NCBI GenBank assembly: GCA_039707465.1
Contig: CM077643.1
Span: forward strand, 323,273,919-323,337,918
Reading direction: 5' to 3'
Length of the DNA stretch: 64,000 nucleotides
Source: Rhabdophis nuchalis
Taxonomy: Eukaryota; Chordata; Lepidosauria; Squamata; Natricidae
Shown: positions 11,998 to 29,760 of the stretch, piece by piece
How positions within the stretch are numbered: the stretch's first letter is position 1
Layout: every line of letters starts with the position of its first letter
Notes under the pieces: model-generated
Seen by the model: the letters and a program-made list of their open reading frames with translations, nothing else
The model's database searches: none
Told to the model about the DNA's origin: nothing
Position numbers and translations under genes: made by a program

Positions 11998-12215
11998 GCA
12001 ATAGCATTAGCACTTAAGACTTATATACCACTTCACAGTGCTTTACAACCCTCTAAGCAGTTTAGAGTCAGCATATTTCCCCCAATAATCTGGGTCCTCA
12101 TTTTACCCACCTCGAATGGATGGAAGGCTGTCCCCCTTGAGCCTCTCAGGATTGAACTGCTGGCAGTTGGCAGAATTAGCGTGGAATACTGCATTCTAAC
12201 CACTGCACCATCATG
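11998..12215 (-). mobile_element. tRNA-derived SINE
   Basis: On the minus strand it reads the head (GATGGTGCAGTGGTTAGAAT), the CTGCCAGCAGTTCAATCCT B-box region, a middle with AAAATGAGGACCCAGATTAT and the end TATATAAGTCTTAAGTGCTA. Same family as 39457-39660. Confidence 0.8.
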
Positions 12216-12353
12216 TAACTTGCTCTCATGTAACTTGCAACTTCCTGCTAACTTCCCCATTGACTTTGCTTATGGGAAGCCAGCAGGGAAGATCATAAAC
12301 TGCAATCATGTGACTGCAGGAAACTGCGAAGTGCAGACTGGCTTTTGAACACT

Positions 12354-12550
12354 CAATACAATACAATACAATACAATAGCAGAGTTGGAAGGGACCTTGT
12401 AGGTCTTCTAGTCCAACCCCCTGCATGGGCAGGAACCTTATACCATTTCAGACAAATGGCTATCTAACATCTTTTTAAAGACTTCCAGGGTTGGGGCATT
12501 CACAACTGCTGGAGGCAAGCTGTTCCAGAGGTTAATTGTTCTTACTGTTA
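12354..12550 (-). mobile_element. CR1 LINE 3' end with (ATTGT)n-type tail
   Basis: The minus strand reads CR1 ORF2 C-terminal wording (VRTINLWNSLPPAVVNAPTL at 12438-12632) then GGTTGGACTAGAAGACCTAC and a TATTG repeat tail at 12354-12377. Confidence 0.82.
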
Positions 12551-12680
12551 GGTAAGAACAACTCAAAACACAATCACATGACCACAGATGAGATGGCCAC
12601 ATCTTTGAGGTTCCGTTGCATGCACTACTCATTCAGTACCATCACTGAATGAGTGATCATTAAATGAAGACCACCTGAAT

Positions 12681-14862
12681 GATGTTTTGAAAATGTGCTT
12701 CTCTTATTCTAATCAATAGTTTAGTCCCACCTTCCTCTTTGTACTGCGTTAGGCTGCAATTACTGGAATTCCCAGCCAATGAGAATTAGAAGAAATTAGA
12801 TTAGGAAATTCTATGCATTTGGCACTTTCACCTTTCACTTAGCATCCAGCTATTCAGTTGTGTTAAAAATGTGGATTTAAACCTATCAGGAGACCTTATC
12901 CTTGACTGTTTGGCTAGGACTGGGAGGAGGTATAATACAGCAACCTCTGGAAGGATTTCTCACTCTAATTTCTATCAGAGCCTAGCTTTTCATGGCATGG
13001 TTCACAGTGAACATCGGGGGGGGGGGTTTATTTAGGGGGGAAAAATCACAAGACATGATTTTTAGAGTAATTGCATCCTTCATCGGTGAAAATTCTGCCT
13101 ACGTTTCAGAATTATAAGATTGCAAATTCAACCAGGAACAATGGAAAATGATGTTGGAAGTGGAGACTAGCAACATCTGATGGGGCAAAGGCTTCTCCCT
13201 AATCAAGATGCTGGAGAGGTAACTCCTGAATGTTGCCTAAACTCTTGCATAAAAGAAAACACGCACGCTGTGATCCTAACAGCAAACTTTAGTATGCAGA
13301 GGAAACATGCCAGAGCTGAAACTGATTAATCTCAGACATGATAGGGGACAAACAAAAATCCTGGTGCTATTCTGGTGAACATGAACCAACTTTAAAAATA
13401 CCATATATTAGATTAGGTCCATTGGAGTTTACTATATCATTTGGAAAAGCTCTTCCCTTATCCATTTTTCTTCCTAACACCCTTGAATTTATTTTTATTT
13501 TATTTTTACAATGTACACAAAGCACTTGAACTAGTCAAGTGAAAAGCAGGCTGGGGAAGAAAACCAAATATACATATTTGAAGTACTGCGCTCAGTTTTG
13601 GGTTTCTCCAAATCATAAAAAGATATCGTACAGAAAAGAACAAGATATAAAAGGAAAGGTTAGAAAATCTATAATGTTTTAGTATTTAGACATACTGGTA
13701 TTAGTAAGAGAATGTACGGCAGAGGGGGATAAAATCATACATACTTAGGGAGAAAGAAATGTCGACTTCCATGGCCATATTAAAACTCCCCAAATAAAAC
13801 TGACTGGTAGCAATTCAAGGCAATATTGTATTTATATTACATCATCCTGATTACTATCTTATGAAAAATAAAGATACCATCTATATTCTCCTGATAAGAG
13901 CTTCATGCTAAGACAAATATTCTCATATTATTGAAATGCCTGCCTAAGAAGGTGTTAACAGTGATATAGGGACATAATATGTTAAATTTTCAACATCTGT
14001 TTAGATAACTACCATTCAGAAAGATTTTCCATGCTGCTTAATCATAGGGCCGCTTTACTTTATAAAATAACAATGCTGCCACCTAATGGCCACTAATGCA
14101 AAAGCTTTGCCAAACCCTTTGCTAGAAAAGCAACTGTCCTTGAGCAGCAACACAAGGCAAAGAATATGGGGAACACAGAATTTTCTCATCGGTCACTTTT
14201 AACCAAAGGAAGAAAAATCTGGGTTTTTCATAATGGTTTTAAGATATGCCAATGTGTAAAAACAGCTCATAGACTGCTCAACACTTTCATCATTCTAGAT
14301 GAACAAGTGAAACTGCCATGCCATATGCATGAAATATACATTCATTTTAAATCAGATTATCTTCAGATTAACTTCAGATGAGCCATCTTTTTAGAACAGA
14401 AGGCCTGGTTCCCTATTTTAATGAAAGAATGACCTTTTTAGAGAGGCAGTTCTTCCTCTCTTCTTTCATGTACCGTATCATAGGAGAATGTAAGTTGAAG
14501 CTCCAGGCAAAAGATACATGAATTCCATTCATATTTTACTTACAAAAGCAGAAATGCACTAGATGTTCTTTCTGTTAAATAAAGAACCATCTAGTCTAGC
14601 AGTAACGAATTATGGTAACTTTATGTATGCTGGCTCAGGAATTCTGGGAGTCCACAGGTCGCAATGTTGCCAGAGTTGCCCACCCTAATCTAGCCCAATT
14701 TTATCAACACTGATGAGCGATGGCATTCAGACCAGTTGTCCAGTTTTGTTCTGGAGATGCTACAGACTTAATTTGGATTTCTTCTGGATACATAGCATGA
14801 CCTTTATTGCCAATTTCCAGCCATTTCCATGCATGGTTTAGCTACAATTAGCAATTAGGCAA
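12681..14862. other. Intergenic, no gene recognised
   Basis: No recognisable exon or complete mobile element. A G run sits at 13016-13027. A short hAT-MITE remnant (GGAATTCTGGGAGT) sits at about 14638. Confidence 0.45.
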
Positions 14863-14898
14863 CAACAGGTTGCTTATATCCATATAAGCAACCTGTTG
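14863..14898. repeat. Perfect 17-bp inverted repeat
   Basis: CAACAGGTTGCTTATAT is followed by two bases and its exact reverse complement. It directly precedes the MITE at 14936. Confidence 0.9.
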
Positions 14899-14935
14899 CT
14901 TATATGTGGTAGGTATAAAAAGGTTGCCTCTGGTA

Positions 14936-15137
14936 TAGTAGAACCTTTGGTAACAAACAAATTGGATTCCAACCAAAAAATTCATATATTTTTTTCCGCA
15001 GCCAATTTCCCCTTCTGTGCCGGGTTTTTTTTTTTTGTAAGCGCCAAATTTCCAAAATTCAGTTCGGGTCACAACCAAATTGGGTTGCGACCAAAGTTAT
15101 GAAATGAATTATGGTCGTAACCAGAGGTTCTACTGTA
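14936..15137. mobile_element. Tc/mariner-like MITE
   Basis: Inverted ends AGTAGAACCTTTGGTAAC and GTAACCAGAGGTTCTACT with TA on both sides. About 200 bp and non-coding. The several short frames across it are chance. Confidence 0.7.
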
Positions 15138-15835
15138 CATGGAAATCTGGGGAGTGGAAGAAAAGGCAAAAGAAGAAATTCACACTGCAGTATCACAAAT
15201 GCAAAGTCTACTCCTTCTGTATTTGCTTCATCAGATTGCTTCCAAGTATGGAAGGGATGGAGCTTGCTTTCTGATGAAATTACACAAATTTCATCGCTTT
15301 GACAAAACCTTGCCTTTTCTGCAGATACTCCTGGCACCGTATCATAGTTTGCTGTACATTTTAACTACACATTAGGGAACAATGTTTGAATAATTAACCT
15401 TAGGGGGGAAATTATTTTATTTTAATCTTTCCCATTTACCTAGAGGATATTTCATGGAAAAGACATGTATATTAGAGATCTTAAAATATATTTTAAGCCA
15501 AACAAATACCTTAACATACATTGCATTTATCAGAGGCAGATGCATTTAAACATGCAAATTTAACTTCTGAAAGTGCAACAGTATTCTGTGGGACGATGCA
15601 ATTTTAAAAAAATGATTCTGAAGCAGTGCTGAACCTTATCATAGCACCTTTCCTTTATGCTACTAACTATAGTAGCCACAGCTGTATTTAGGCTCTTGTA
15701 AAAGTTTAGAAGATGTGACTACTTTAGTAGAGACATTGCACTTACATCCTAAAGCACTTCTGAATTGTTTTTGACGAATGCAATCAGTATTTGAGAGGAA
15801 TTATCCATTAATAGTTTCAGCAAGTGGCATCATAT
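15138..15835. other. Intergenic, no gene recognised
   Basis: Only short overlapping frames. Confidence 0.5.
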
Positions 15836-16010
15836 GGTTGGCATCTATGCTTAGAAGCTAAGTAAGGCCAAGCCTAATTAGTACGTAAATAGGAGCTCAG
15901 TGGGGAATACCAGGGTTTATTTAGTCAAGGCAGGGAAGTTTAAAACAAAATCCCAGGAAGCAAGACAATGGAAAATTACTTCTTCTGTATAAGGCTGACA
16001 GGAAAACTAC
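15836..16010 (+). mobile_element. 5S rRNA-derived SINE
   Basis: The stretch 15842-15916 follows the 3' half of a 5S rRNA gene: TTAGAAGCTAAGTAAGGCCA, then CCTAATTAGTACGTAAATAG, then GGAATACCAGG, which correspond to the 5S C-box region. It continues into a SINE body (AGGCAGGGAAGTTTAAA ... AATGGAAAATTACTTCTTCTG). The many mismatches exclude a functional 5S gene. 5S-derived SINEs are known in squamates. Confidence 0.7.
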
Positions 16011-16266
16011 ATATCATCCATTTTCTTTGTTTTAATGCATTGGTACCAAGAAATGGCAGTTCCTCAACTGCTGTTTTTTTTATTTAAAAAAGCATATTAT
16101 ATGCAAATAAGTTCTTTCACACGGCTACTTTTAAGCAGGGTGCCCTCTAGAAATGTTGAAATTTCAAGAATTCCAGCCAGCTTGCCTATAGAAATACACA
16201 ACAAATGAATCCTGTGGCCTTTAAGAAATTCCTCATATTCTGCATCAAATAAAATTTTAGATTGTA

Positions 16267-18325
16267 GATCGTTTCCGGCTTTGGACGCGACGGACGTGTT
16301 CTCTACACGTCCGCCGCTGTGTTTCCTCAGCGAGCGCCTTCAGGTGCAGGGGGGGGGGGAGACACGAAGAGTCCCCCCCGTAAGGGTGGCTTGCGGCGAG
16401 GCCCCCACCTCGACGGCGGTCGGGGGGGCTATTCCCGCCACGCCCCAGGAGCCGAGGAACGAAGTGCGGGGGGAGTGCTTCCCTTTCGCCGAAGGAGCTG
16501 GAACCATGGAGGATTTTTATAATGAGCAGAAACGCCGGGGCTAAATGGCTGCACCGAGGCTCCGGATTAGAAGAAATGGTAATGTGAGTGATTTATTTGA
16601 AATTCCTGCATTCAACTGTTTGAAAGAGAGAAATAGGGGGGAATTGGGAGAAACAACCCCCCTGGAAATAAAAGCGGCATTAGAGAATTAATCCCGCGAA
16701 GCGGAGAGAGTGAAAGTGACATCCGATGGATTTATTCAAAAAGGAAATGTATTGACAAATAAGGAATTGCTGTTAAACAATGTATCCTGAGCCTTGCTAC
16801 ATTTAAAATAGACTGTTTCCAAACTTTTACTTTCTTCATCGCTGCCAGCAAGGTGGAAAGATGGCGTTTCTTTGTTCCCAGAATGGAACTTTTCCTTTTG
16901 AAAATAAGCATTCCTCCATTTTAACAAACTAAATGAGACTAAATTTAAAATATATATATAAAGTCTTGCTCTAGTGACTTTCAGTGTTCTCCTCCTTTGT
17001 GAAGCCTTCTGCTTTTGTTTGGAAAATTATATTCTACTTTTCCCTCTGGATGTTGCAAATTTAATTTGAACTACTACTGCTCGTCTCGGACTTCATGGAC
17101 TGCCCGCCCAACAGCGCCATTTCCTTTCTTCTTTCTTTATACCAACATCTAAAGCTTTAATTATGGCAACGAGAAAGCCTCCATCTGGGAAATCAATCTC
17201 TGCCCCAGCATCTACAAAGCCTAGTCCAACCTCACAACCAAAGATTACAGCTTTACTTCAGAGGGAAACAGAAGCAGAGGATCCCAAGCCAACAACCACA
17301 GAGGAGATATTTCAAAAAATGAATGAAATACAACAAATCCGGAAAGACAATTTAAGTACAAGACTGGAACTTTTGGAGGCGCAAAGAGAAATAGCAAATA
17401 ATAAGCAAAAAATTGAGGGGCTGGAAGGGGGGGCAGTTGGGATAAAGGAAGAGATAAAAGATTTTAAGAAGGAAATTACAGATATTGCTGGTCAGATGTC
17501 TAGAATTGATTTTGAACGTATGTCTTTCTTTTTAAGATTTCACAATGTCCCGGAATCAGATAATGAGGATTTAAAAGAATTAATGGCTACAATGTTAGCA
17601 GATTATACTAAGAAAAATAAGGAACTTATTCGGGGAGACATTGATTTGATTTATAGAATTAATTCAGCATATGCCAGAATAAATGATGTACCCAGAGAGA
17701 TACATATAAAATTCATAAGAAGGTCAACGAGGGATGAGATACTGAGAGCGCAAAGAGGAGGGCCTTTGATATATCAGCAAAACGAGGTGGCCATATTGAA
17801 GCAGATCCCTAAAAAAATACGAGATATAAGAAGGAAATATTCCTTCCTATCGAAAAAATTACATAAAAAGGGGGTGTGGTTCAAGTAGTTGATGCCCGAA
17901 GGGATGCTGGTATTCTGGGAGGGAGGAAAAGTTAGAATGAAAACAGTGGAAGAGGCGGAGAATTTTCTTAAAAAACATTCCTCAATCCTGGATGATGACG
18001 ATATGGGAACGGGAGGGGCCACGGCTCCGCCTACTGGTGGGGTGGAGGAGAAAGAAACAATAGCAAAGAGGCTCAGATCACAAAAATAACTTTTTTTTCT
18101 TTTTTTATGTATGGTAATTCCTGTATGGATGTTAATAGAAACAAAGTAATTGAATGTATGAAATTTTACTATTTTATTATTTCCTAATGGAACTTATGCA
18201 AGAAGACTCGGAGGCGGTCACCAGCCCCGATGTGGAAGCTCTAAAATATTGTTAAAACACCTTACCTACCCCTTTCCTTTTATAAAATGTTAAAACTAAT
18301 AAAAATTATTTCAAAAAATAATAAT
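16267..18325 (+). mobile_element. ORF1-only L1-type retroelement (half-L1), complete copy 1
   Basis: The element is bounded by an exact 14-bp direct repeat, AATTTTAGATTGTA, at 16253-16266 and 18326-18339. Inside are a GC/CpG-rich leader (about 16267-16560), a non-coding spacer, ORF1 (17163-18089, one stop) and a 3' UTR of about 235 bases ending in an A/AAT-rich tail. There is no endonuclease or reverse-transcriptase sequence, so ORF2 is absent although both ends are intact. This is the plan of mammalian HAL1 elements. A second copy of the same plan lies at 50392-53213. It sits about 60 bases beyond the likely PSMB1 poly(A) region, antisense to that gene. Confidence 0.85.
17163..18089 (+). pseudogene. 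L1-type ORF1 protein gene with one nonsense codon
   Basis: ORF1p is the L1 RNA-binding, trimer-forming chaperone. The frame gives 241 codons, a TAG at 17886-17888, then 66 more in-frame codons. Order: a Ser/Pro/Lys-rich N-terminus (about 1-45), a predicted coiled coil (about 50-115, rich in E, K, L and Q heptads), an RRM-like domain starting near RMSFFLRFHNVPES (about 120-165) and a C-terminal domain with REIHIKFIRRSTRDEILRAQ and [11 protein letters not shown]. Copy 2 has Trp at the stop position (WFKWVTPEG), so a single TGG to TAG change broke this one. The family call rests on the domain order and the L1 ORF1 pattern, not on a search. Confidence 0.85.
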
Positions 18326-18388
18326 AATTTTAGATTGTACAATGAATACATTCTGTCCACAACTTAGCGTCACATAACCCAAAGTCTA

Positions 18389-18440
18389 TTTATTAAACAT
18401 ACCATGAAACATTAACAATGAAGCGTTGGGGTTTTTTATT
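18389..18440 (-). terminator. PSMB1 poly(A) signal candidates
   Basis: On the minus strand, AATAAA occurs at 18440-18435 and again at 18394-18389, 100-150 bases past the PSMB1 stop. That fits a short proteasome-subunit 3' UTR. Which one is used cannot be told from sequence. Confidence 0.6.
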
Positions 18441-18539
18441 CCTTATTTTAATTTATCAAATGTTAACATGCTACCTGTAAACAATCTGCATAAAAATGAC
18501 TGTTAGGGACCAAGCATTTTAACTTGAATGGTGCAGTGG

Positions 18540-25570
<7,031 letters not shown>

Positions 25571-25830
25571 CGTTGCTCCAAATCCACCGGTTCCCCGCTT
25601 TGCTGCTGTCTCACGGCAAGATGGTGGGAGCGGAAACGGAAGCGGCTAATGCGACGGTCGCCCTCGTCGTCACAGCGCCCCCTCTGACCAGGCGGGATAT
25701 GAAAAAGCTCCGTTGTGGGGGCGGCGGAGAGAAGCCTCTTCCGGTTGTTCGCCCGAGACGCGGGACTTTTTGACGAACGGCAAGCCCCGTGAAAGTTGAT
25801 TTTGCACAACCCGCGTGGCTAAAGCGTGGT
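25571..25830 (-). promoter_or_regulatory. PSMB1 promoter / CpG-rich 5' region
   Basis: GC-rich with frequent CpG and no TATA box. AAGATGG (a YY1-type core) is at 25619-25625 on the plus strand next to GCGGAAACGGAAGCGG, and an ETS-type CTTCCGG is at about 25738. Motif calls are by eye. The position upstream of the PSMB1 ATG and the divergent TBP gene support promoter function. Confidence 0.7.
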
Positions 25831-25845
25831 CGGCTGGTGGTGTGA

Positions 25846-25922
25846 ACGCAACTCACCGCTTCGAGAGGGCTGTAATGCACTGCGAAGCGGTATATAAGTC
25901 TAAGTGCTATTGCTATTGCTAA
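25846..25922 (+). mobile_element. tRNA-derived SINE, 3' part, in the divergent promoter interval
   Basis: AACTCACCGCTTCGAGAGGG to AAGCGGTATATAAGTCTAAG then TGCTATTGCTATTGC matches the 3' half of the family at 39457-39660. Confidence 0.8.
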
Positions 25923-26104
25923 TCTTGCTGGCTCAAAGCTACGAAGATTATGGTTGAGGAGGACGGCGTCAGCCAGGGTAAAATCGAATTGTGCATAATT
26001 AGAAAAGAGAGTATTTTTGGAAAAGAGCACGCCCTTAGGAACCGCTCCCAGTCTTTCCAGCAACTGTTGGCTTGTGAATTAAGAAGCGATGCCATATCAC
26101 TCCA

Positions 26105-26172
26105 GGATGGGGATCAGGGCACCGAGGGCTGGACTAGAAGACCTCCAAGATCCCTTCCAACCTTATTGCACT
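26105..26172 (+). mobile_element. CR1 3' UTR fragment
   Basis: GGCTGGACTAGAAGACCTCC then AAGATCCCTTCCAACC is the CR1 3'-end signature. Confidence 0.7.
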
Positions 26173-26434
26173 AAGATGGCTTACATGTAGGCATTCCTTA
26201 ATGTCTGTGGTAAGCCAATAGAATAAAATGATCAGAAAATGGAAATTATCCCGGCAAAAATTCAACTGCTGGTATATATGCAGACTTCAACTGATTCATT
26301 ACTTTTTCTAGAAATTCTTGAAATCTGCATTTTAAACTTAGATCACGGGAACCGCTGGTAGAAAATTCATACAATAGGCAGAACTAAGTCACTCCATAGC
26401 TTTTCGAACACTGAAAGCCAACCTGCCTAAGGAC

Positions 26435-26780
26435 TACAGATAGTCCTCGACTTATTAACACAATTGAGTGCCACATTTATGTTGATAAGTGAGATTTATT
26501 GAATTTTGCCCCATTTTCTTGCCACAGTTGTTGAGTGAATCATTGCAGTTCATAAATTAGTAACCCAGTTGTTAAGTGAATCTGGCTTCCCTGTTGATTT
26601 TGTTTGTGGGAAGGTCCGAAAAGATGATCAGATGACCCAAGCATCTGAAATTTTCTCACATGATCATGGGGATGCTGCAAAGAGTGTAATTGTGAAAATC
26701 GGTTCTGTCACATTTTTCAATGCTGTTGTAACAATGCTGTGGTCACTAAATGTAACTGTTATAAGTCGAGGACTACTTGT
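26435..26780. mobile_element. MITE with AGTCCTCGACTTAT inverted ends
   Basis: Left end TAGTCCTCGACTTAT (26441-26455), right end ATAAGTCGAGGACTA (26761-26775), about 340 bp and non-coding. It lies between the PSMB1 and TBP promoters. The same family occurs at 11838-12680 and 40143-40998. Confidence 0.8.
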
Positions 26781-26999
26781 ATAGAAAGGAGCAATTCCAC
26801 CTGCCTGGCCCTGGGGGATCTTTTCATATTTTGTGCTCTCCTTCATTGATCCCATCCATCTTGTTGCACGTGGGCTTAGAAACTCGAGGGATGGGTCTGA
26901 TGGTTGCCACCCACCCATCCACCTCCACCTTTCAGGTCTTCCTCGTTTTTCGTAATCCGATGCCTCCCTTCCGTCCCCACCACCCCCTTTGCATGAATC

Positions 27000-27224
27000 A
27001 ATGTTTTGACTCGGGGGGGGGGGGGAGCTGGGAAGGGCTTCTTCCAGGCACAACTTTGGAAGGCGGCTTTCACGCCCTCGCTTGCCGCCCTTAAGAAATG
27101 TGGCGTCCGCAGTAACGGCTTTGTGGAGGTTAGGTCCGCGACTGGCTTGATGACGTAGAAGAAGTGCGCCGCCGGATGAGGCGAGCGCGGGGGCACGGCT
27201 CAGGTCGGCAGAACTTCTGGAGCG
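27000..27224 (+). promoter_or_regulatory. TBP: TBP promoter and 5' leader exon 1 (donor at 27225)
   Basis: CpG-rich, TATA-less. A CRE-like TGACGTAG lies at 27150-27157 and GCCGCCGGATG just after it. A strong donor, GCG|GTAAGTC, at 27225 would end a non-coding first exon, as in mammalian TBP. The transcription start is not defined by sequence and is probably in 27100-27200. Confidence 0.65.
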
Positions 27225-27579
27225 GTAAGTCGCCGGGCCCGGCAGCGCTGCGCCTTTATTTTTGGCGGGGGGGAACTCAAGTCCGCCAGCCCCGGGCCCC
27301 GGGAGAGGGTCTTATTTAGCGGGCTTTACAAAACCGGAGGAGATCTGGGCCGAAAACGGTTGCAAACCCTTAACGCCCCCCACTCCCGGTCACTTTGGGA
27401 CGTGGAGTCAGCGTGTCCGTTGAGTGATGCTTGGAGGGTGAATGGCTGCGCCGCTTCGAAGGGAAAACTCAGGAAGGGAGCTTTGCTTTTCTCCCCCGCT
27501 CCCTTCCCCCCCTTTTTTTCCTCTGCCAAGGTGCCAACCTTGAAGAGTCACAATGCAATTGGTGATCCCTATAAGTAAG

Positions 27580-27725
27580 GGGCGTGCATAAGCACAGCAA
27601 CCTGCCTACCGTCCCTGTCCAAATGTTTCTTTTTATTCGTATCCATTTCATGTATCCAAAATCATGTTTATACATATATATGTTGTCTAATGCATCCTTG
27701 ACGAAATAAATAAATAAATAAAATA
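27580..27725 (+). mobile_element. Possible retroposon 3' end with (AAAT)n tail
   Basis: CCTTGACGAAATAAATAAAT tail preceded by TATCCATTTCATGTATCC. The organisation resembles squamate LINE/SINE 3' ends, family uncertain. Confidence 0.35.
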
Positions 27726-27974
27726 AAACTCCTCGGATAGCTGTTGTGGGCACGGGGTTGACTGAAAGCATCACATCCTTCTGTGTATGTAGGGCTGATT
27801 TGCAAAACTTGCTCAGCGATGAAAAGAATATCCCTGGGCTGAACAAAGGTGTAGTAGAGTAGGTAGGAATGTGTGTGTGAACAACTCATTCAGGGTAATT
27901 TGAATAGATTTTCAAGTCTCTTGAGATGGTTGAAGGGTTTTGGCTAACGCGGATCTATGGCGTGGGCTCTTAAG

Positions 27975-28062
27975 AATGTTAACAGTAACAGAGTTGGCAG
28001 GGACCTTGGAGATCATCCAGTCCAACCCCCTGCTCACGCAGGAGACCTATGCTAGGGATTCA
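27975..28062 (-). mobile_element. CR1 3' UTR fragment
   Basis: The minus strand contains GGTTGGACTGGATGATCTCC then AAGGTCCCTGCCAACTCTGT, the CR1 3' end. Confidence 0.75.
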
Positions 28063-29154
28063 AACCATTGAATGGCATACTTTTGCAGTTTTAGACTTTG
28101 CCCTTATGCAAAGTGACCCCATATATAGGATAATGTATGTAATTTGGCCTATTCAAAACTTGGTGAGACAGTCCTGCTATGTTTGGGAAATTTTCTGTTA
28201 AGTGGAACATAGGAATTCTGTTCCAAAATTCTTCCCTTAATGGCCCCAGCAGCCATGAACTAGTTTTCAGTGGCTCTGTACTACTTCAGGTACTTAAATG
28301 TAAATGGATCGACCTAACAAAGAAATCAGATAATGTGTTTACATTGTTGTTTTAAATGTAGTATAACAGTAAAGGAATTTTTGAAGTTCAGTGCATCAGA
28401 CAGATTTGCTTGATGCCTTTGAGACTCACCCATTTGCAATTTTACGCTAAATGCACTTCAAAGGTGTCGTATTTTTAGGCATCACCCCCCTCCCTCGAGC
28501 TTATTATATTCATGCTAGGATCTGTCTGTGGTGACCACCTATTTGTAATGGGAAGGAAAGAAAAATCTTATACCACTTCTGTTGTGATCTCTTACTCACT
28601 TCTGCAATCTTCTATATGTAACATCTTGTTATCCTCTTACAGTACTTTAGAAATCACTGCAGGGAAATGGTCACAATGTAGAGATTCTGTGGAAAATGAA
28701 GGGGTTAAATATCCCCAATGAGTATAGTCATGCGTTGTTTTCTCATGAAACTGAGAATTAGAGAATAAATTTATATGTTTTAAATGTAGAGGAACTGTAG
28801 ACTTAATTGTGGCAGTTTAATATTTGCTCTGATTTTATTTGTGTTGATAAAACCAGGAGAAATAGATGAGATTTCTTAATCTCATTTATACTACTGACAT
28901 ATTAGTTTAAATATTAATACCAGTTCATACATTCCTCCAAATATTGATAAAATGTAACCAAAGTGTAACAACTCTTGTTTATAGTTCAGTCCACTGTATG
29001 TATACATTCTATGGTTAATGTTGCTTATAGACACAAAACTATACATAAACCACAAAACAGGAAATAAGTCCTTTCAAACTTTGAACATTTTGCTGATGGG
29101 TCAAAATAAATCCTTTCAAATTTAGAATATTTTGCTGATGGGTCTTTGTTTTTT

Positions 29155-29690
29155 TCTGAGCTTAGTTGTTTTCATGCAGAGGTCTCATTATCCAAACTAG
29201 TAACATCATCAGTGCTTGCCTTATCTGTGTTGGTGGGATTGGTTTTGGAGGGTCTTTGGTTGAGCCCTTCACTGTTATCTTATTTGGCAGTTCCTTGATT
29301 GGGGTATTGATTACTTCTTGATTATAAATCTGGTGTTAATCTATGCTCTTCAGAGTACTGATTGCTGGTGGGGAAGTATTTTGGTCTTTTATCCATGTGA
29401 TTGGTTAAGATTTATTGTCATAGTTTCATCAGGGAAACTAACCATCCTAGACTAAGCCAAGTTCAAAAGTGCTAAATAATTCTTAGAAGCCTGGCACTCT
29501 AACAAATTGGCCATCAATAGACATAAACAACATCTACATGTATGCAAAAGCCAGAAAGGGAACAAAAAACCCAAACATCTCTTCACTGTCAATCATCACT
29601 CTGATGAGCATAGATTAACATCAGAACAACAATCAAGAAGTAAACAATCAAGGAACTGCCAAATAAGATAATAGTGAAAAGTCCAACAAG
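29155..29690. mobile_element. Two Penelope-like element 3' pieces in inverted (head-to-head) arrangement
   Basis: Left arm (about 29155-29400) is a minus-oriented copy of the 3' region also seen at 57740-58100. Right arm (about 29415-29690) is plus-oriented and contains GGGAAACTAACCATCCTAGA, AACAACATCTACATG and GATGAGCATAGATTAACATC. The pieces overlap in content, so they form an imperfect inverted repeat with 5' ends meeting near 29405. Neither retains reverse transcriptase. Confidence 0.65.
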
Positions 29691-29760
29691 TCTAGGATGT
29701 TTAGACCTTATATATTCTGATTACAATTTTTGCAGGTAAAAATTCTTATGGAAAGAGAAT

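Larger units (their letters stand above)
11838..12680. mobile_element. MITE of the GTCCTCGACTTA family, broken by a SINE and a CR1
   Basis: Outer pieces (11838-11997, 12216-12353, 12551-12680) carry the family wording: CATTTAACAAC on the left, CCCCATTGACTTTGCTTATGG in the middle and CATTAAATGAAGACCACCTG on the right. Between them lie a minus-strand tRNA SINE and a minus-strand CR1 tail. Related copies are at 26435-26780 and 40143-40998. Confidence 0.6.

Noticed and set aside
15836..15920. 5S rRNA gene
   Set aside because: Too many mismatches, 5' half missing, and it runs into a SINE body.
16281..16544. Frames of 87 and 67 codons in GC-rich DNA
   Set aside because: They lie in the CpG-rich leader of the half-L1 and overlap each other. 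No homologous frame is evident in copy 2.
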